A DNA stretch of 60,413 nt from Acidobacteriota bacterium (GTDB lineage Bacteria; Acidobacteriota; Vicinamibacteria; Vicinamibacterales; Vicinamibacteraceae): contig JAEZDP010000236.1 in NCBI GenBank assembly GCA_023418055.1, positions 1-60,413 on the forward strand, read 5' to 3'. A program made the translations under genes and the position numbers. The notes beneath the pieces are model-generated. The model was not told the DNA's origin. It was given only the letters and a program-made list of their open reading frames with translations, and made no database searches. This document shows, in pieces, positions 12,271-23,120 of this stretch; position 1 is the stretch's first letter; each line of letters begins with the position of its first letter.

Positions 12271-13238
12271 GTGACCTGCGCCACAGCGCCCGTCTGCGCG
12301 TCGACGTGCTCCGGTACCCCGATGATGCGCGGCCCACGTCCTGGCCGTACCCGGTGGTGGCCCTGGGCAACTTCGACGGCCTGCACCGCGGCCACCAGAA
12401 GATCATCGAGCGGGTGAACCGGCAGGCCCGTGAGCGTCAAGGCACGCCGCTCGTGATGACGTTCGACCCGCACCCGCCGCGCGTGTTGCGGCCCGACAAG
12501 GCGCCGCCGCTGCTGATGACCGCAGCGCAGCGCGTGGAGGCCCTCGGACGGGCCGGCATCCACGGCATCGCGCTGGTCCGGTTCGATCGAGCCCTGTCGC
12601 AACTCGACCCCGACACCTTCGTGCGTCGTGTGCTGGTCGATTGGCTCGGCGCTGCCGAGGTGTGGGTGGGCGGCAACTTCCTGTTCGGTCGCGACCGCAC
12701 GGGCAACTTCTCGCTGCTGCGGGAACTCGGCCTGATGCACGGCTTTCGCGCCGAGAAGATCGACCCGGTGCGCTACAAGGACTTCGTGGTGTCGAGCACG
12801 CGCATCCGCCGTCTCCTCCATGAAGGCCGCGTGGACGAAGCGGGTGCCCTCCTCGGACACCACTACTACATCGACGGCACCGTCGTGGACGGCACCGCAC
12901 GAGGCCGAACGCTCGGACGTCCGACCGCCAACCTCGAGACCGACAACGAACTGCTGCCGCCGCACGGCGTCTACGCCACCACGCTCACGGTGGACGATCG
13001 CATCCACGCCTCGGTGACCAATATCGGCGTGCGCCCGACCTTCGGCCCTGGTGCGCCGCCGACCGTCGAGACGCACCTGCTCGACGTGCAGCCCGACCTG
13101 TACGGCACGCGCGTGCGGCTGGCCTTCGTCCAGCGGCTGCGTGACGAGCAGGCGTTCGAGTCGCCCGAGGCGCTGAAGTCGCAGATCGGGCGCGATGTCG
13201 AAGCCGCCCGGTCGGTGTTCGGCCGCATTTCGCTATAG
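12267..13238 (+). CDS. ribF: Bifunctional riboflavin kinase / FAD synthetase
   Basis: RibF phosphorylates riboflavin to FMN and adenylates FMN to FAD. The N-terminal nucleotidyltransferase domain (about 25-190) has ALGNFDGLHRGHQ (HxGH-like) and the conserved STRIRRLLHEG. The C-terminal riboflavin kinase domain (about 195-320) has GRTLGRPTANL and the expected TNIGVRPTF. Length (323 aa) is normal. The start overlaps the preceding stop. A lead-in of about 10 residues before the conserved core is slightly long but plausible. Confidence 0.95.
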   Translation: MSDLRHSARLRVDVLRYPDDARPTSWPYPVVALGNFDGLHRGHQKIIERVNRQARERQGTPLVMTFDPHPPRVLRPDKAPPLLMTAAQRVEALGRAGIHGIALVRFDRALSQLDPDTFVRRVLVDWLGAAEVWVGGNFLFGRDRTGNFSLLRELGLMHGFRAEKIDPVRYKDFVVSSTRIRRLLHEGRVDEAGALLGHHYYIDGTVVDGTARGRTLGRPTANLETDNELLPPHGVYATTLTVDDRIHASVTNIGVRPTFGPGAPPTVETHLLDVQPDLYGTRVRLAFVQRLRDEQAFESPEALKSQIGRDVEAARSVFGRISL

Positions 13239-13241
13239 AAT
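13236..13241 (+). promoter_or_regulatory. -10-like TAGAAT, 9 nt before ATG 13251
   Basis: A good -10 match (within TATAGAAT) straddles the ribF stop codon and ends 9 nt before the next ATG, which lacks a Shine-Dalgarno sequence. Candidate promoter giving a leaderless or nearly leaderless mRNA. Confidence 0.4.
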
Positions 13242-13250
13242 CGCCGGCGT

Positions 13251-13637
13251 ATGACACAGCGCCCGGCGGCCGTGCCTTCGTTGCCCTTGTCGGTGACCTG
13301 CAGCGTCGACGCGCGGTTTGGCCACACCATCGGGGCATTGGCGGCCAGGATGGCTACCGATACCGGCGGTGGCGCGGCTGCGGAGCGCTTCGCCGAAGCG
13401 GTCAACCACGGTGTGACGGCCTGCCTGGATCACCTCGACGAGCCGCAGGCGCTCACCATCGAACTGACCGCCAATGACACCGCGTGGGAAGGGGTGCTGC
13501 AATGGCCTGCCCGCCCCGCCGGCGACGACGCGTTCATGGACGCCCTGCGCGAACGTCTGGCGCCCGTCGCCGACGAGGTCGAGTGCGGCCACACAGGCAC
13601 GGGCGCTTTCTGCTGCGTCCGGTGTTCCCGGGGCTGA
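13251..13637 (+). CDS. Hypothetical protein, possibly a degenerate anti-sigma/HATPase-like domain
   Basis: This 128-aa protein has no clear family. Residues 15-60 (DARFGHTIGALAARMA, then AERFAEAVNHGVTACLDH) echo the first helices and N-box of RsbW-type anti-sigma kinases. In those, ExxxNxxxH would be expected; here the Asn is displaced (EAVNHGVTACLDH). No glycine-rich ATP lid follows. The C-terminus carries four cysteines (CGHTGTGAFCCVRCSRG), a possible metal or disulfide site. It lies between ribF and cysS with its own candidate promoter. The HATPase relation is a weak guess. Confidence 0.6.
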   Translation: MTQRPAAVPSLPLSVTCSVDARFGHTIGALAARMATDTGGGAAAERFAEAVNHGVTACLDHLDEPQALTIELTANDTAWEGVLQWPARPAGDDAFMDALRERLAPVADEVECGHTGTGAFCCVRCSRG

Positions 13638-13685
13638 TGCGCCTGCCGGGGTAGGCCCGGCCGCGCTCACGGTGGCTCATCCAGC

Positions 13686-15100
<1,415 letters not shown>

Positions 15101-15101
<1 letters not shown>

Positions 15102-16477
15102 TGCACGACGACACGGGACGCCCGGCCGACGAGGCCTTGCCTTCGGGCCCCGTGTTGAAGACTGCGCTGCCGGGTCCCCGGGCCCGCGCCATCATCGAAC
15201 GCGACGGCGTCGTCGTGTCCCCGTCCTACACGCGCGGGTATCCGCTGGTCATCGCACGAGGGCAGGGCGCCATCGTGGAGGACGTGGACGGCAACTGCTT
15301 CCTCGACTGCGCCGCCGGCATCGCCGTGAACTCCACCGGCCATTCGCATCCGGAGGTGGTCGCGGTCATCGTCGACCAGTCGCAGCGTTACCTCCATATG
15401 TCGGGCACCGACTTCTACTACGAGCCGCAGGTCGCGCTGGCGGAGACGTTGTCGGAGGTCATGCCGATGCCAGGGCCGTGCCGCTCGTTCTTCGGCAACT
15501 CCGGAGCCGAGGCCAACGAGGCGGCGATCAAGCTGGCCCGCTATCACTCGCAGCGCCCGTTCCTCATTGCCTTCATGGGCGGCTTCCACGGCCGCACCAT
15601 GGGCGCGCTGTCGCTTACCGCCAGCCGTGCCGTGCAGCGCAAGGGCTTTGGCCCGACCACGGCCCCCGGCGTGTTTCACGCGCCGTACGCCGAGTGCTAC
15701 AGGTGTCCCGTCGGCCTGAGGCCAGAGACATGCCAGGCCGAGTGCCTCGGCTTCCTCGAAGACCGGACGCTCGTGCACCTGGTGTCGCCCGACGAAGTGG
15801 CGGCCATCGTTGTCGAGCCCATTCAGGGCGAGGGCGGGTATCTGGTACCGCCGCCGCAGTTCCACCAGCGTCTGCGGGCGCTGGCCGACCGACACGGGAT
15901 GTTGCTCGTGCTCGACGAGGTGCAGGCCGGCATGGGGCGTACCGGACGCATGTTTGCCATCGAACACTTCGGCGTGCAGCCTGACATCATCACGATGGCG
16001 AAGGGCATCGCGTCGGGCATGCCCCTCGGGGTGGCCACCGCACGCGCGGGCCTGATGGACTGGACGCCAGGCGCGCACGCCAGCACGTTCGGCGGCAATC
16101 CCGTGTCGTGTGCGGCCGCGCTCGCCACCATCAGGCTGCTGCGCTCCGCCCTCATCGACAACGCCGCCACGGTTGGCGCCTACCTGCTCGAAGGCCTTCG
16201 AGACCTGCAGAAGAAACACGCCCTCATCGGCGATGTCCGCGGCAAGGGCCTGATGATCGGCATCGAACTGGTGAGGGACCGGACGACGAAAGAGCGTGCC
16301 TCGACCGAACGCGACCGGATCGTCGACGAGGTCTTCGCACGCGGGATGCTGGTGCTTGGGGCCGGGCGCAACGCCTTGCGGTTGTCGCCGCCGCTCGTGC
16401 TCACGCGCCAGCAGGCCGAAACGGCCGTGCGGATTCTCGACGAGGCCATCGGCGCCGTGACGCAGCAGGTCAACTAG
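15101..16477 (+). CDS. Class III PLP aminotransferase (acetylornithine/GABA aminotransferase family)
   Basis: The 458-residue protein is a fold-type I, class III aminotransferase. Landmarks are DVDGNCFLDCAAGIAVNSTGH, FFGNSGAEANEAAIKLAR (phosphate-binding loop), LLVLDEVQAGMGRTG (Asp for the pyridine nitrogen) and the Schiff-base Lys in IITMAKGIASGMPLG. A Cys cluster, YRCP plus two more within about 15 residues, resembles the branch that includes archaeal broad-specificity enzymes and racemases. Substrate (4-aminobutyrate, ornithine or racemisation) cannot be fixed from sequence. The open frame extends far upstream inside cysS, but the ATG at 15101 overlapping the cysS stop is the natural start. 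Confidence 0.9.
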
Positions 16478-16483
16478 TCTCGC

Positions 16484-16497
16484 GGCCCGTCCGGGCC
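16484..16497. terminator. Possible bidirectional terminator hairpin, no U-tract
   Basis: GGCCC-GTCC-GGGCC forms a 5-bp stem with a 4-nt loop between two converging genes. There is no T-run on either side, so intrinsic termination is uncertain. Confidence 0.3.
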
Positions 16498-16521
16498 CGC
16501 CCGCGACTGTGACGGTATCGT

Positions 16522-17778
16522 TCAGAGCTTGAGGAACAGCCCGCGGCGGTACATCAGGCCCGCCACGGCCATCCACAGCGCCGCGTACGTCAGCGACAAC
16601 AGCAGCGAGGCGAGCGCCGCGTCCGGCACCGCCGCATGGAAGACGTTGTCGTAGAGCCACCCGGGCAGCGGCCGCGTCGTATCAGGCCCCGTGTGGATCC
16701 GGATCATCGCCGCCAGCTTCCAGACGATGGTCGAGACCATGTACACGAAGATGGCGTTGGTGCCGAGCCAGACGAAAGGCCGTGCCCACCCTGGGTGCTG
16801 GCCGGCGCCGGCCTGACGCGCACCCGGGATGTCCACGAGCCAGAGGCACGCCGCCAGAGCCAGCATGCCGAGCCCTGACGTCCAGAGCACGTAGGTGCTC
16901 GTCCACATCAACTTGTTGATCGGGAAGAAGACCGGCGCGGTGAGCGTGGGCTCTCCGACAATCGCCAGGCCGTGCAGCGGGGGCACGCCGCCCCACAGCC
17001 ACCCGACCACCGCGACGGCCAGGCCGATGCCCGCCATCTTCGGCAGCGCCGTCCGCAGCGGACGCGCGGCCATCAGCAGCCACGCCGTGAAGATCCCGAA
17101 CTGCGTGGAGACCAGCGAGGGCACCGTCGACAGCAGCCCATTGGCGTCCCACGTGCGGTTGCCGTAGCCCAGGTGCCGGCCCATCGTCAGCTGGTCGAGC
17201 CACGCGGCCCAGTTGACGCTGGCGTACTCGAGCGTCAACGGCACGACGCCGGCGCCCGGCACGGGGACGAACGTCAGCAGCACCCAGTAGCCCACGAGCA
17301 AGGCGCCAGCGACGATTACCTGGGTGCGGGCGTTTGTCTTCAGCAGCAGCCACGTGGCCGCGACGTAGCAGAGCGCGATCCGCTGGAGCACTCCCGGGAT
17401 CCGGAACGTCTCGAGGTCCATGCCGCTGAACGGAAAGTTCTTCTCGAACATGCCCAGCACGAAGAGGATGGCGCCCCGCACGAGCGCATGCCGCAGGATC
17501 TCGCCATCGCTCGCGCCCTTGCGTTTCCGGTTGGCCACCGAGAAGGGCAGCGCGACACCGACGATGAACAGGAAGAACGGGAAGATCCAGTCGGTGGGCG
17601 TGGCGCCGTGCCAGGGCACGTGCTGCAGCGCCTCGTAGCCGTCGCGTGAGTTGCCCTGCTTGTTGACGAGCAGCATCGCCGCGATCGTGATGCCGCGAAA
17701 GACGTCGAGCGACACCAGGCGGGGGAAGGGGACGGCGTGTGGCCGCGGCTGACTGTCTGCGTGCGTCGTGGCTGGCAT
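16522..17778 (-). CDS. DUF5009 / heparan-alpha-glucosaminide N-acetyltransferase-like membrane acyltransferase
   Basis: This 418-aa polytopic membrane protein starts after a short polar lead with RLVSLDVFRGITIAAMLLVN, the signature of the HGSNAT/YeiB-like acyltransferase group. Conserved WHG and PTDWIFPFFLFIVG follow, and about ten hydrophobic helices are visible. Family members transfer acetyl groups across the membrane onto amino sugars (lysosomal HGSNAT) or are uncharacterised in bacteria. It is last in a minus-strand group after the PQQ protein and AbgT (gaps of 8 and 30 bases). The substrate is unknown. Confidence 0.88.
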   Translation of the reverse strand: MPATTHADSQPRPHAVPFPRLVSLDVFRGITIAAMLLVNKQGNSRDGYEALQHVPWHGATPTDWIFPFFLFIVGVALPFSVANRKRKGASDGEILRHALVRGAILFVLGMFEKNFPFSGMDLETFRIPGVLQRIALCYVAATWLLLKTNARTQVIVAGALLVGYWVLLTFVPVPGAGVVPLTLEYASVNWAAWLDQLTMGRHLGYGNRTWDANGLLSTVPSLVSTQFGIFTAWLLMAARPLRTALPKMAGIGLAVAVVGWLWGGVPPLHGLAIVGEPTLTAPVFFPINKLMWTSTYVLWTSGLGMLALAACLWLVDIPGARQAGAGQHPGWARPFVWLGTNAIFVYMVSTIVWKLAAMIRIHTGPDTTRPLPGWLYDNVFHAAVPDAALASLLLSLTYAALWMAVAGLMYRRGLFLKL

Positions 17779-17808
17779 GCGAACGGTTCTCCGGAACGTG
17801 TCGGTCGT

Positions 17809-19362
17809 CTACTGCGGCATGTAGGTGGGCGCGCCGGGACCCAGCGGCAGGCCGGCCATCGTCCAGGCGACGAGAAGAATGGTCCAGACGACCAGGAAGG
17901 TTGCCGAGTAGGGCAGCATGGTCGCGACCACGGTGCCAAGGCCGGCGCGTGGCTCGTAGCGTTGCACGAAGGCGACGATCAGGGCGAAGTACGACATCAT
18001 GGGCGAGATGATGTTGGTGACACTGTCGCCGACACGGTAGGCCGCCTGCGTGAACTCGGGTGAGTAGCCGAGCAGCATGAACATGGGCACGAAGACCGGC
18101 GCCATGATCGCCCACTTGGCCGACGCGCTGCCCATCACGAGGTTGATGGTGGCCGAGACGAGGATGAAGGCCACCGTCAGCGGTGCCTGCCCGAGTCCCG
18201 AGGCACGAAGGACCTCGGCGCCCTTCACCGCCACGATGAGCCCCAGGTTCGTCCAGTTGAAGAACGCCACGAATTGCGCGGCGAAGAACACGAGGACGAG
18301 GTAGCCTCCGAGCGTCTCCATCGCCTTGCTCATCGGCGTGATGACGTCGGTGTCCTTCTTCACGGTGCGTGCGCCGAACCCATACGCCAAGCCGAGCGTG
18401 GTGCCGACGAGGAAGATGATGGTCACGATGCCAGACATGAACGGCGAGTGGAGCAGGTCGCCGGTCTTGGGGTCGCGCAGGAATCCGTCAGCCGGCACCG
18501 TGCCCCACAAGAGGAGCGCGACGACGACGAGCAGGGCCACGAGCGCCCAGAAGAGACCGCGCGACTCTTCCGGCCGCAGGGTGTCGATGGCCGCCGCGTC
18601 GGACGGCCCGGGTGCCCCTGCCGCTGCGTCCGCCTGATCGCCGCGCCACGGGCCGAGACGCGGCTCCACCACCCGCTCGGTGACGAGGGTGCCAGCCCCT
18701 GTGATGACGAAGGTCGACGCCGCCATGAAGTAGTAGTTGCACGCCGGGTTGACCCGGTAGGCATCGTCGATGATGCGTGCGGCCTCCTGCGTCAGGCCTG
18801 CCAGCAGCGGGTCGACGGTGCCAAGCAGCAGGTTGGCGGAGTAGCCGCCCGACACTCCCGCGAAGGCCGCGGCGAGTCCCGCGATGGGGTGACGCCCGAC
18901 GGCCCGGAAGATGAGCGCCGCCAACGGCAGCAGCAGGACGTACCCCACTTCGCCGCCGGTGTTCGACATCACGCCCGCGAACACGATGGCGCCGGTCAGC
19001 AGACGACGCGGGGCCGAGAGCACCAGCAGCTTGAGTGCGGCGCTGAGGAGCCCGCTGCCCTCGGCAACCGCGATGCCGAGCATGGCCACCAGGACCGTGC
19101 CGAGCGGCGCGAAGCCCGTGAAGTTCGACACCGTGCTGGTGAGGATGCGGTGCAGCCCCTCGACGGAGAGCAGGCTGACGGGACGAATCGTCTCGCCCGT
19201 GCCGGGATGGACCACCGACAGGTCGAACTGCGCGGCGACACCAGACACGACGATGACGCCGAGGGCAAACAACGCAAACAGCGCTGTCGGATGGGGGAGG
19301 GCGTTGCCGGCTCGTTCCACGCCGGCCAGCACGCGGTCGAGCCACGCGGCGTCGGGCTTCAT
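17809..19362 (-). CDS. AbgT-family transporter
   Basis: The 517-aa polytopic protein belongs to the AbgT family (p-aminobenzoyl-glutamate importer or sulfonamide exporter). Typical segments are LPHPTALFALFALGV near the start, FAGVMSNTGGEVGYVLLLPLAALIF, GGYSANLLLGTVDPLLAGLTQEAA and a late NLVMGSASAKWAIMAPVFVPM. I took the ATG at 19362; the upstream open frame has unlikely composition. It follows the PQQ-protein gene by 8 bases and is probably cotranscribed with it. Whether it imports aminobenzoyl-glutamate or exports an antimetabolite is open. Confidence 0.93.
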   Translation of the reverse strand: MKPDAAWLDRVLAGVERAGNALPHPTALFALFALGVIVVSGVAAQFDLSVVHPGTGETIRPVSLLSVEGLHRILTSTVSNFTGFAPLGTVLVAMLGIAVAEGSGLLSAALKLLVLSAPRRLLTGAIVFAGVMSNTGGEVGYVLLLPLAALIFRAVGRHPIAGLAAAFAGVSGGYSANLLLGTVDPLLAGLTQEAARIIDDAYRVNPACNYYFMAASTFVITGAGTLVTERVVEPRLGPWRGDQADAAAGAPGPSDAAAIDTLRPEESRGLFWALVALLVVVALLLWGTVPADGFLRDPKTGDLLHSPFMSGIVTIIFLVGTTLGLAYGFGARTVKKDTDVITPMSKAMETLGGYLVLVFFAAQFVAFFNWTNLGLIVAVKGAEVLRASGLGQAPLTVAFILVSATINLVMGSASAKWAIMAPVFVPMFMLLGYSPEFTQAAYRVGDSVTNIISPMMSYFALIVAFVQRYEPRAGLGTVVATMLPYSATFLVVWTILLVAWTMAGLPLGPGAPTYMPQ

Positions 19363-19370
19363 GGGTGGGC

Positions 19371-21518
19371 TCACGGGTCCGGTAAGGCGAAGGCGACGTA
19401 GGCATCGCCCGATTTCGTGCCCATCTTGCCGCCGCCCGCGGCAATGACGACGAACTGGCGTCCGCCGACGGTGTAGACGGCCGGCGTCGCATAGCCCCCC
19501 GCCGGGAGCGAGGTTTCCCAGAGTACCCGGCCGGTGCGCGTGTCGAAGGCCCTGAACTTCTCGTCCTGCGACGCGCCGATGAAGACGACGCCGCCGGCAG
19601 TCGCGACAGGCCCGCCGTAGTTCTCGGTGCCCGTTGGCGGGATGCCGCGCGCGGTGAGGGCCGCGAACTCGCCCAGCGGGACCTGCCACACGAGTTCGCC
19701 CTTCGCGAGGTCGATGGCGTTCAGGGTGCCCCAAGGCGGCGTCACCCCGGGATAGCCCTCCTTGTCGAGCAGGCGGGTGTAGCCGCCAAACCCGTAAGGA
19801 ATGTCTGACGATGGGCGCTCGGCAGCGGGCGTGCTGGAGGGCTCGGCCGTGTCGCCGAACAGGAAGCTCACGAGGTCGCGACGTTCCTGGGCGCTCAGCG
19901 CCGGCTGCGCCGGCATCGTCCCCTTGCCGTTGGCGATGATGCCGTCAACGGTCTCGCGCGAGTGGCGCGCCTCGACGCCGACGAGTGAGGGGAACACGCC
20001 CTGGGCATCGCCGCGGCGGTCGAGCCCGTGGCAGGCCGCGCAGTTGAGCCGGTAGGTGCGGCGCCCGCGCGCGACGCTGGTGCTCTCGGTGCTCCAGTCG
20101 ATCTCCACCATGTGCGTGAGCCACGGCATCTCGTTGCCGTTGATGAACAGCCACCCCGAGGACGGGTCGAACGACGATCCGCCCCACTCGGCGCCGCCGT
20201 CGAAGCCGGGAAAAATCACGGTGCCCTCGACGCTCGGCGGCTGCCAGGTGTGGCCCATGTGGGCACCCTGAAGACGGGCACTGATCTCGGCGTGGGCCTC
20301 GGGCGAGATGGTGGTCACCATGTCGGGCGTGAACTGCTGGCGGACGAAGGGCGGCGGACGCGTCGGCATCGGCTGCGTGGGCCACGTCTGCTCGCCCTTC
20401 AGCGTCGAGGCTGGCACCTCGCGCTCCTCGATGGGGAAGATCGGCCGTCCGGTCTCGCGTTCGAACACGAAGACGGTGCCCATCTTCGTGGCCTGCGAGA
20501 CGATGTCCACCTCGCGTCCATCGACGGTGATGCGGCCGAGGACCGGTGCGGCCGGGAGGTCGCGGTCGAAGACGTCGTGGTGGACGATCTGGAAGTGCCA
20601 CACGTAGCGGCCGGTGTCGGCGCGCAGGGCGAGCAGGGAGTTCGCGTAGAGGTTGGCGCCGTGCCGGTTGCCGCCCCAGAAGTCGAACGCGGCCGACCCT
20701 GTGGGTACAAACACCAGCCCACGATCGACGTCGACGCTCACACCGGCCCAACTGTTGGCGCCACCCACACGCTGCCACGCATCGGCGGGCCAGGTCTCGT
20801 AGCCTGGCTCGCCTGGTTGCGGAATGGTGTGGAACATCCAGCGCTGCTCGCCGGTGCGGACGTCATAGGCCCGGATGTGCCCAGGCGCCACCGGCGCCGG
20901 ACCTTCGCCGAGGCTCGTGGTGACGATGAGCAGGTCCTGGTAGATCGTGCCGGGGGTGGTGGACACGACGCGGCGGTCGGTGACGTCGCGTCCGAGCCCG
21001 AGTTTCAGGTCGACGCGGCCGTCCACGCCGAAGCTCGTCACCGGTGCGCCCGTCGCGGCGTCAATCGCAAACAGCCACTGGCCGGCACTCGAGAAGATGC
21101 GGGCCGACGTGCCGTCGGTCCAGTGGGTGACGCCGCGGTTGACGTGCACGTTCTCGCGCGGCGGCTCACCCGCATACGGATCGAACACCCAGCGCTCGGC
21201 GCCGGTCGCGGCATCGAGGGCGAAGACCTTGAGCTGGGCTGACGTGCCGTACAGCACGCCATCGACCACGATGGGATTGCACTGGATCTGGGAACGGTTG
21301 TCGGCGCGCGCGTCCCCTGTGCGGTACGTCCAGGCCACCTGCAGTTGCGAGACGTTGTCGGGGGTGATCTGTGACGCGCGCGAGAACTGGCCGTGGCCGA
21401 CGTCACCGCCGTGGGCCGGCCAGGCGTGGTCCGTGGTCGGTGGGGACGCGGTGGAGCACCCGGCGAGAACGAGCGAGCCTGTCGCCACCCACAGGCTCCA
21501 GAGCAGTCGGGAGGGCAT
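19371..21518 (-). CDS. PQQ-dependent dehydrogenase-like lipoprotein with inserted cytochrome c domain
   Basis: The 715-aa protein begins with a lipoprotein signal ending in LVLAGC (Cys 21). Beta-propeller repeats of the quinoprotein dehydrogenase type follow, with motifs such as FALDAATGAERWVFD and FDTRTGRVLWETSLPAGG. A mono-haem cytochrome c domain is inserted near residues 485-570: CAACH at 493-497 with a probable axial Met in GKGTMPAQP. This resembles glucose/alcohol quinoprotein dehydrogenases anchored on the periplasmic side. The PQQ-ligand residues were not verified individually, and no PQQ biosynthesis genes are in the window. It heads the group with abgT and DUF5009. Confidence 0.9.
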   Translation of the reverse strand: MPSRLLWSLWVATGSLVLAGCSTASPPTTDHAWPAHGGDVGHGQFSRASQITPDNVSQLQVAWTYRTGDARADNRSQIQCNPIVVDGVLYGTSAQLKVFALDAATGAERWVFDPYAGEPPRENVHVNRGVTHWTDGTSARIFSSAGQWLFAIDAATGAPVTSFGVDGRVDLKLGLGRDVTDRRVVSTTPGTIYQDLLIVTTSLGEGPAPVAPGHIRAYDVRTGEQRWMFHTIPQPGEPGYETWPADAWQRVGGANSWAGVSVDVDRGLVFVPTGSAAFDFWGGNRHGANLYANSLLALRADTGRYVWHFQIVHHDVFDRDLPAAPVLGRITVDGREVDIVSQATKMGTVFVFERETGRPIFPIEEREVPASTLKGEQTWPTQPMPTRPPPFVRQQFTPDMVTTISPEAHAEISARLQGAHMGHTWQPPSVEGTVIFPGFDGGAEWGGSSFDPSSGWLFINGNEMPWLTHMVEIDWSTESTSVARGRRTYRLNCAACHGLDRRGDAQGVFPSLVGVEARHSRETVDGIIANGKGTMPAQPALSAQERRDLVSFLFGDTAEPSSTPAAERPSSDIPYGFGGYTRLLDKEGYPGVTPPWGTLNAIDLAKGELVWQVPLGEFAALTARGIPPTGTENYGGPVATAGGVVFIGASQDEKFRAFDTRTGRVLWETSLPAGGYATPAVYTVGGRQFVVIAAGGGKMGTKSGDAYVAFALPDP

Positions 21519-21530
21519 GATGTGCGCGGT

Positions 21531-21536
21531 AGTGTA
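21531..21536 (-). promoter_or_regulatory. -10-like TACACT, 12 nt before the PQQ-lipoprotein ATG
   Basis: On the minus strand a TANNNT hexamer lies 12 nt upstream of the ATG at 21518 in a stretch with no Shine-Dalgarno sequence. Candidate promoter of a near-leaderless transcript. Confidence 0.3.
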
Positions 21537-21610
21537 TCCGACCTGCACGCCGCACCGGGATGGGCTATCGTCTCGCCAGACCACCCATCCGTTCGTGAAA
21601 GGAGCCGTCT

Positions 21611-22525
21611 GTGAGTACCTCCCGTCGTGACTTCCTGGCCGCCGGCCTCGCCCTGCCGGCCGCGTCGGCGCTTGCCGGTGCTGTCCCCTCTGCCGCCGCT
21701 GCATCGCAACGCCCGTCCGGTGGTGGCCGCCACGTGCTCAAGCTTGGCGCCGTGACCTACAACATCGCCAAGGACTGGGACGTGCCGACCATCATCAAGA
21801 ACCTCACCGACGTGGGCATGGACGCGGTGGAATTGCGCACGACCCACAAGCACGGCGTCGAGCTGTCCCTGACGCCGGCGCAGCGCAAGGACGTGCGCGC
21901 GCAGTTCGAGGCGTCGGCGGTGAAGATCGGCGGGCTCGGTACCACGTGCGAGTACCACGCGGCGGATCCGGCCGTCGTGCGCAACAACATCGAAGAGACC
22001 AAGCAGTGGTGCGCGCTGGCTCGCGACCTCGGGTGCCCGGGCGTCAAGGTGCGCCCCAACGGGTTGCGCAAGGACGTGCCCGAGGAGCAGACGCTCGAGC
22101 AGATCGGCAAGGCGCTCGAGGAATGCGGCCAGGCGGCGGTCGACAACGGCGTCCGCATACAGGTGGAGGTGCACGGCGCCGAGACGCAGCGGATTCCGCG
22201 CATGGTGAAGATGCTCGAGTACGCCAACCGGCATCCTGGCGTGTGGATCTGCTGGAACTCGAACCCGACCGACCTGATGGACGGCGGCTTCGACAAGAAC
22301 TTCGCGCTGCTGCAGGACCGCATCGGCCAGGTCCACATGCGCGATCTCTACGTCGAGGACTACCCGTGGGCGCGTCTCATCGGCAAGCTGCAGGAGATGG
22401 CCTTCGAGGGTTACTGCTTCGCGGAACTCGGCATCGAGACGTGCGACGGCGTCCGGGTGCTGCGATACTTCCGCGGGATGTTCCGCCAGTTCGAAGGCAT
22501 CGTGGAGCCGCCGGTGTCGGCGTAG
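21611..22525 (+). CDS. Tat-exported sugar phosphate isomerase/epimerase-like TIM-barrel protein
   Basis: The 304-aa protein starts at GTG with a twin-arginine signal, STSRRDFLAAGLALPAASA. An AP-endonuclease-2/xylose-isomerase-like TIM barrel follows (about 45-300). The conserved metal-ligand-type acidic and His residues appear in MDAVELRTTHKHG, IQVEVHGAETQRI, ICWNSNPTDLMDG, IGQVHMRDLY and CFAELGIET. Such proteins are common in soil Acidobacteriota and Planctomycetes near sugar oxidoreductases. The catalysed reaction is unknown. It diverges from the PQQ-lipoprotein gene, sharing a 92-base intergenic region. Confidence 0.9.
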   Translation: MSTSRRDFLAAGLALPAASALAGAVPSAAAASQRPSGGGRHVLKLGAVTYNIAKDWDVPTIIKNLTDVGMDAVELRTTHKHGVELSLTPAQRKDVRAQFEASAVKIGGLGTTCEYHAADPAVVRNNIEETKQWCALARDLGCPGVKVRPNGLRKDVPEEQTLEQIGKALEECGQAAVDNGVRIQVEVHGAETQRIPRMVKMLEYANRHPGVWICWNSNPTDLMDGGFDKNFALLQDRIGQVHMRDLYVEDYPWARLIGKLQEMAFEGYCFAELGIETCDGVRVLRYFRGMFRQFEGIVEPPVSA

Positions 22526-22721
22526 GCGTTCGCACGAGTCTTCTCGGCTGCCCGCGGGAACTGATGCCTGCCGCCGCCATGGGTGCAGGAACTGCAACGG
22601 CGTGCGGTAGCCGGCCTCGCAGAGTCTGCACACCTCTGTGGCGGGGGCACCTTCACTCGACGATGATTGGCCGTGTGGCGGCGAGGGACCGTTGGCACGC
22701 GTGATGCTCTTGGTAGGGGGC

Positions 22722-23120
22722 ATGTCAGGACCTGCGTCGCCCCCCTCGTCCTCCGATCCTCGTCAGCAACTTGGGCTCGACGGCGAGCAATGCGCCGTCG
22801 AGGCCCTCACCGCGCTCGGCTACGTCATCCTGGCGCGGCGGTATCGTACCCGGTTCGGCGAACTCGACATCATCGCGCGCGATGCCGACACGCTGGTGTT
22901 CGTGGAGGTGAAGGCGCGCCGCGGCGTCGCCTTCGGGCAGCCCGAAGATGCGGTGCACTGGCGGAAGCGGCGGCGGCTGGCCCGCCTGGCCGCCGCGTTC
23001 CTGGCGGAGGCCCGACTGCCTCACGTGCCCTGCCGATTCGACGTGGTCGCCATCGTCTGGCAGGATGGTCGGGCGCCTGCGGTGCAGGTGTTCAAGCACG
23101 CGTTCGACGTGGAGGGCTGA
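22722..23120 (+). CDS. yraN: UPF0102 (YraN) endonuclease-like protein
   Basis: The 132-residue protein has the UPF0102 core: GEQCAVEALTALGYVILARRYRTRFGELDIIARD, with the E-D...ExK nuclease-like signature completed by LVFVEVKARRG. It resembles Holliday-junction resolvase/restriction-endonuclease folds; the cellular role is unclear. I chose the ATG at 22722 because of the purine-rich GGGGG just upstream and the normal length. A frame start at 22638 would add 28 residues of unlike composition. Its stop overlaps the ATG of the SMR gene (TGATG). Confidence 0.92.
   Translation: MSGPASPPSSSDPRQQLGLDGEQCAVEALTALGYVILARRYRTRFGELDIIARDADTLVFVEVKARRGVAFGQPEDAVHWRKRRRLARLAAAFLAEARLPHVPCRFDVVAIVWQDGRAPAVQVFKHAFDVEG

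Noticed and set aside
22693..22708. Sigma-54-like site TGGCAC-N5-ATGCT upstream of yraN
   Set aside because: One mismatch in the -12 region, and the predicted start would fall on the yraN ATG; yraN also has a purine-rich ribosome-binding site, so chance is likely.
22526..22721. Small gene between the TIM-barrel gene and yraN
   Set aside because: Short frames only, with no ribosome-binding site and Arg/Cys-rich shadow-like translations.
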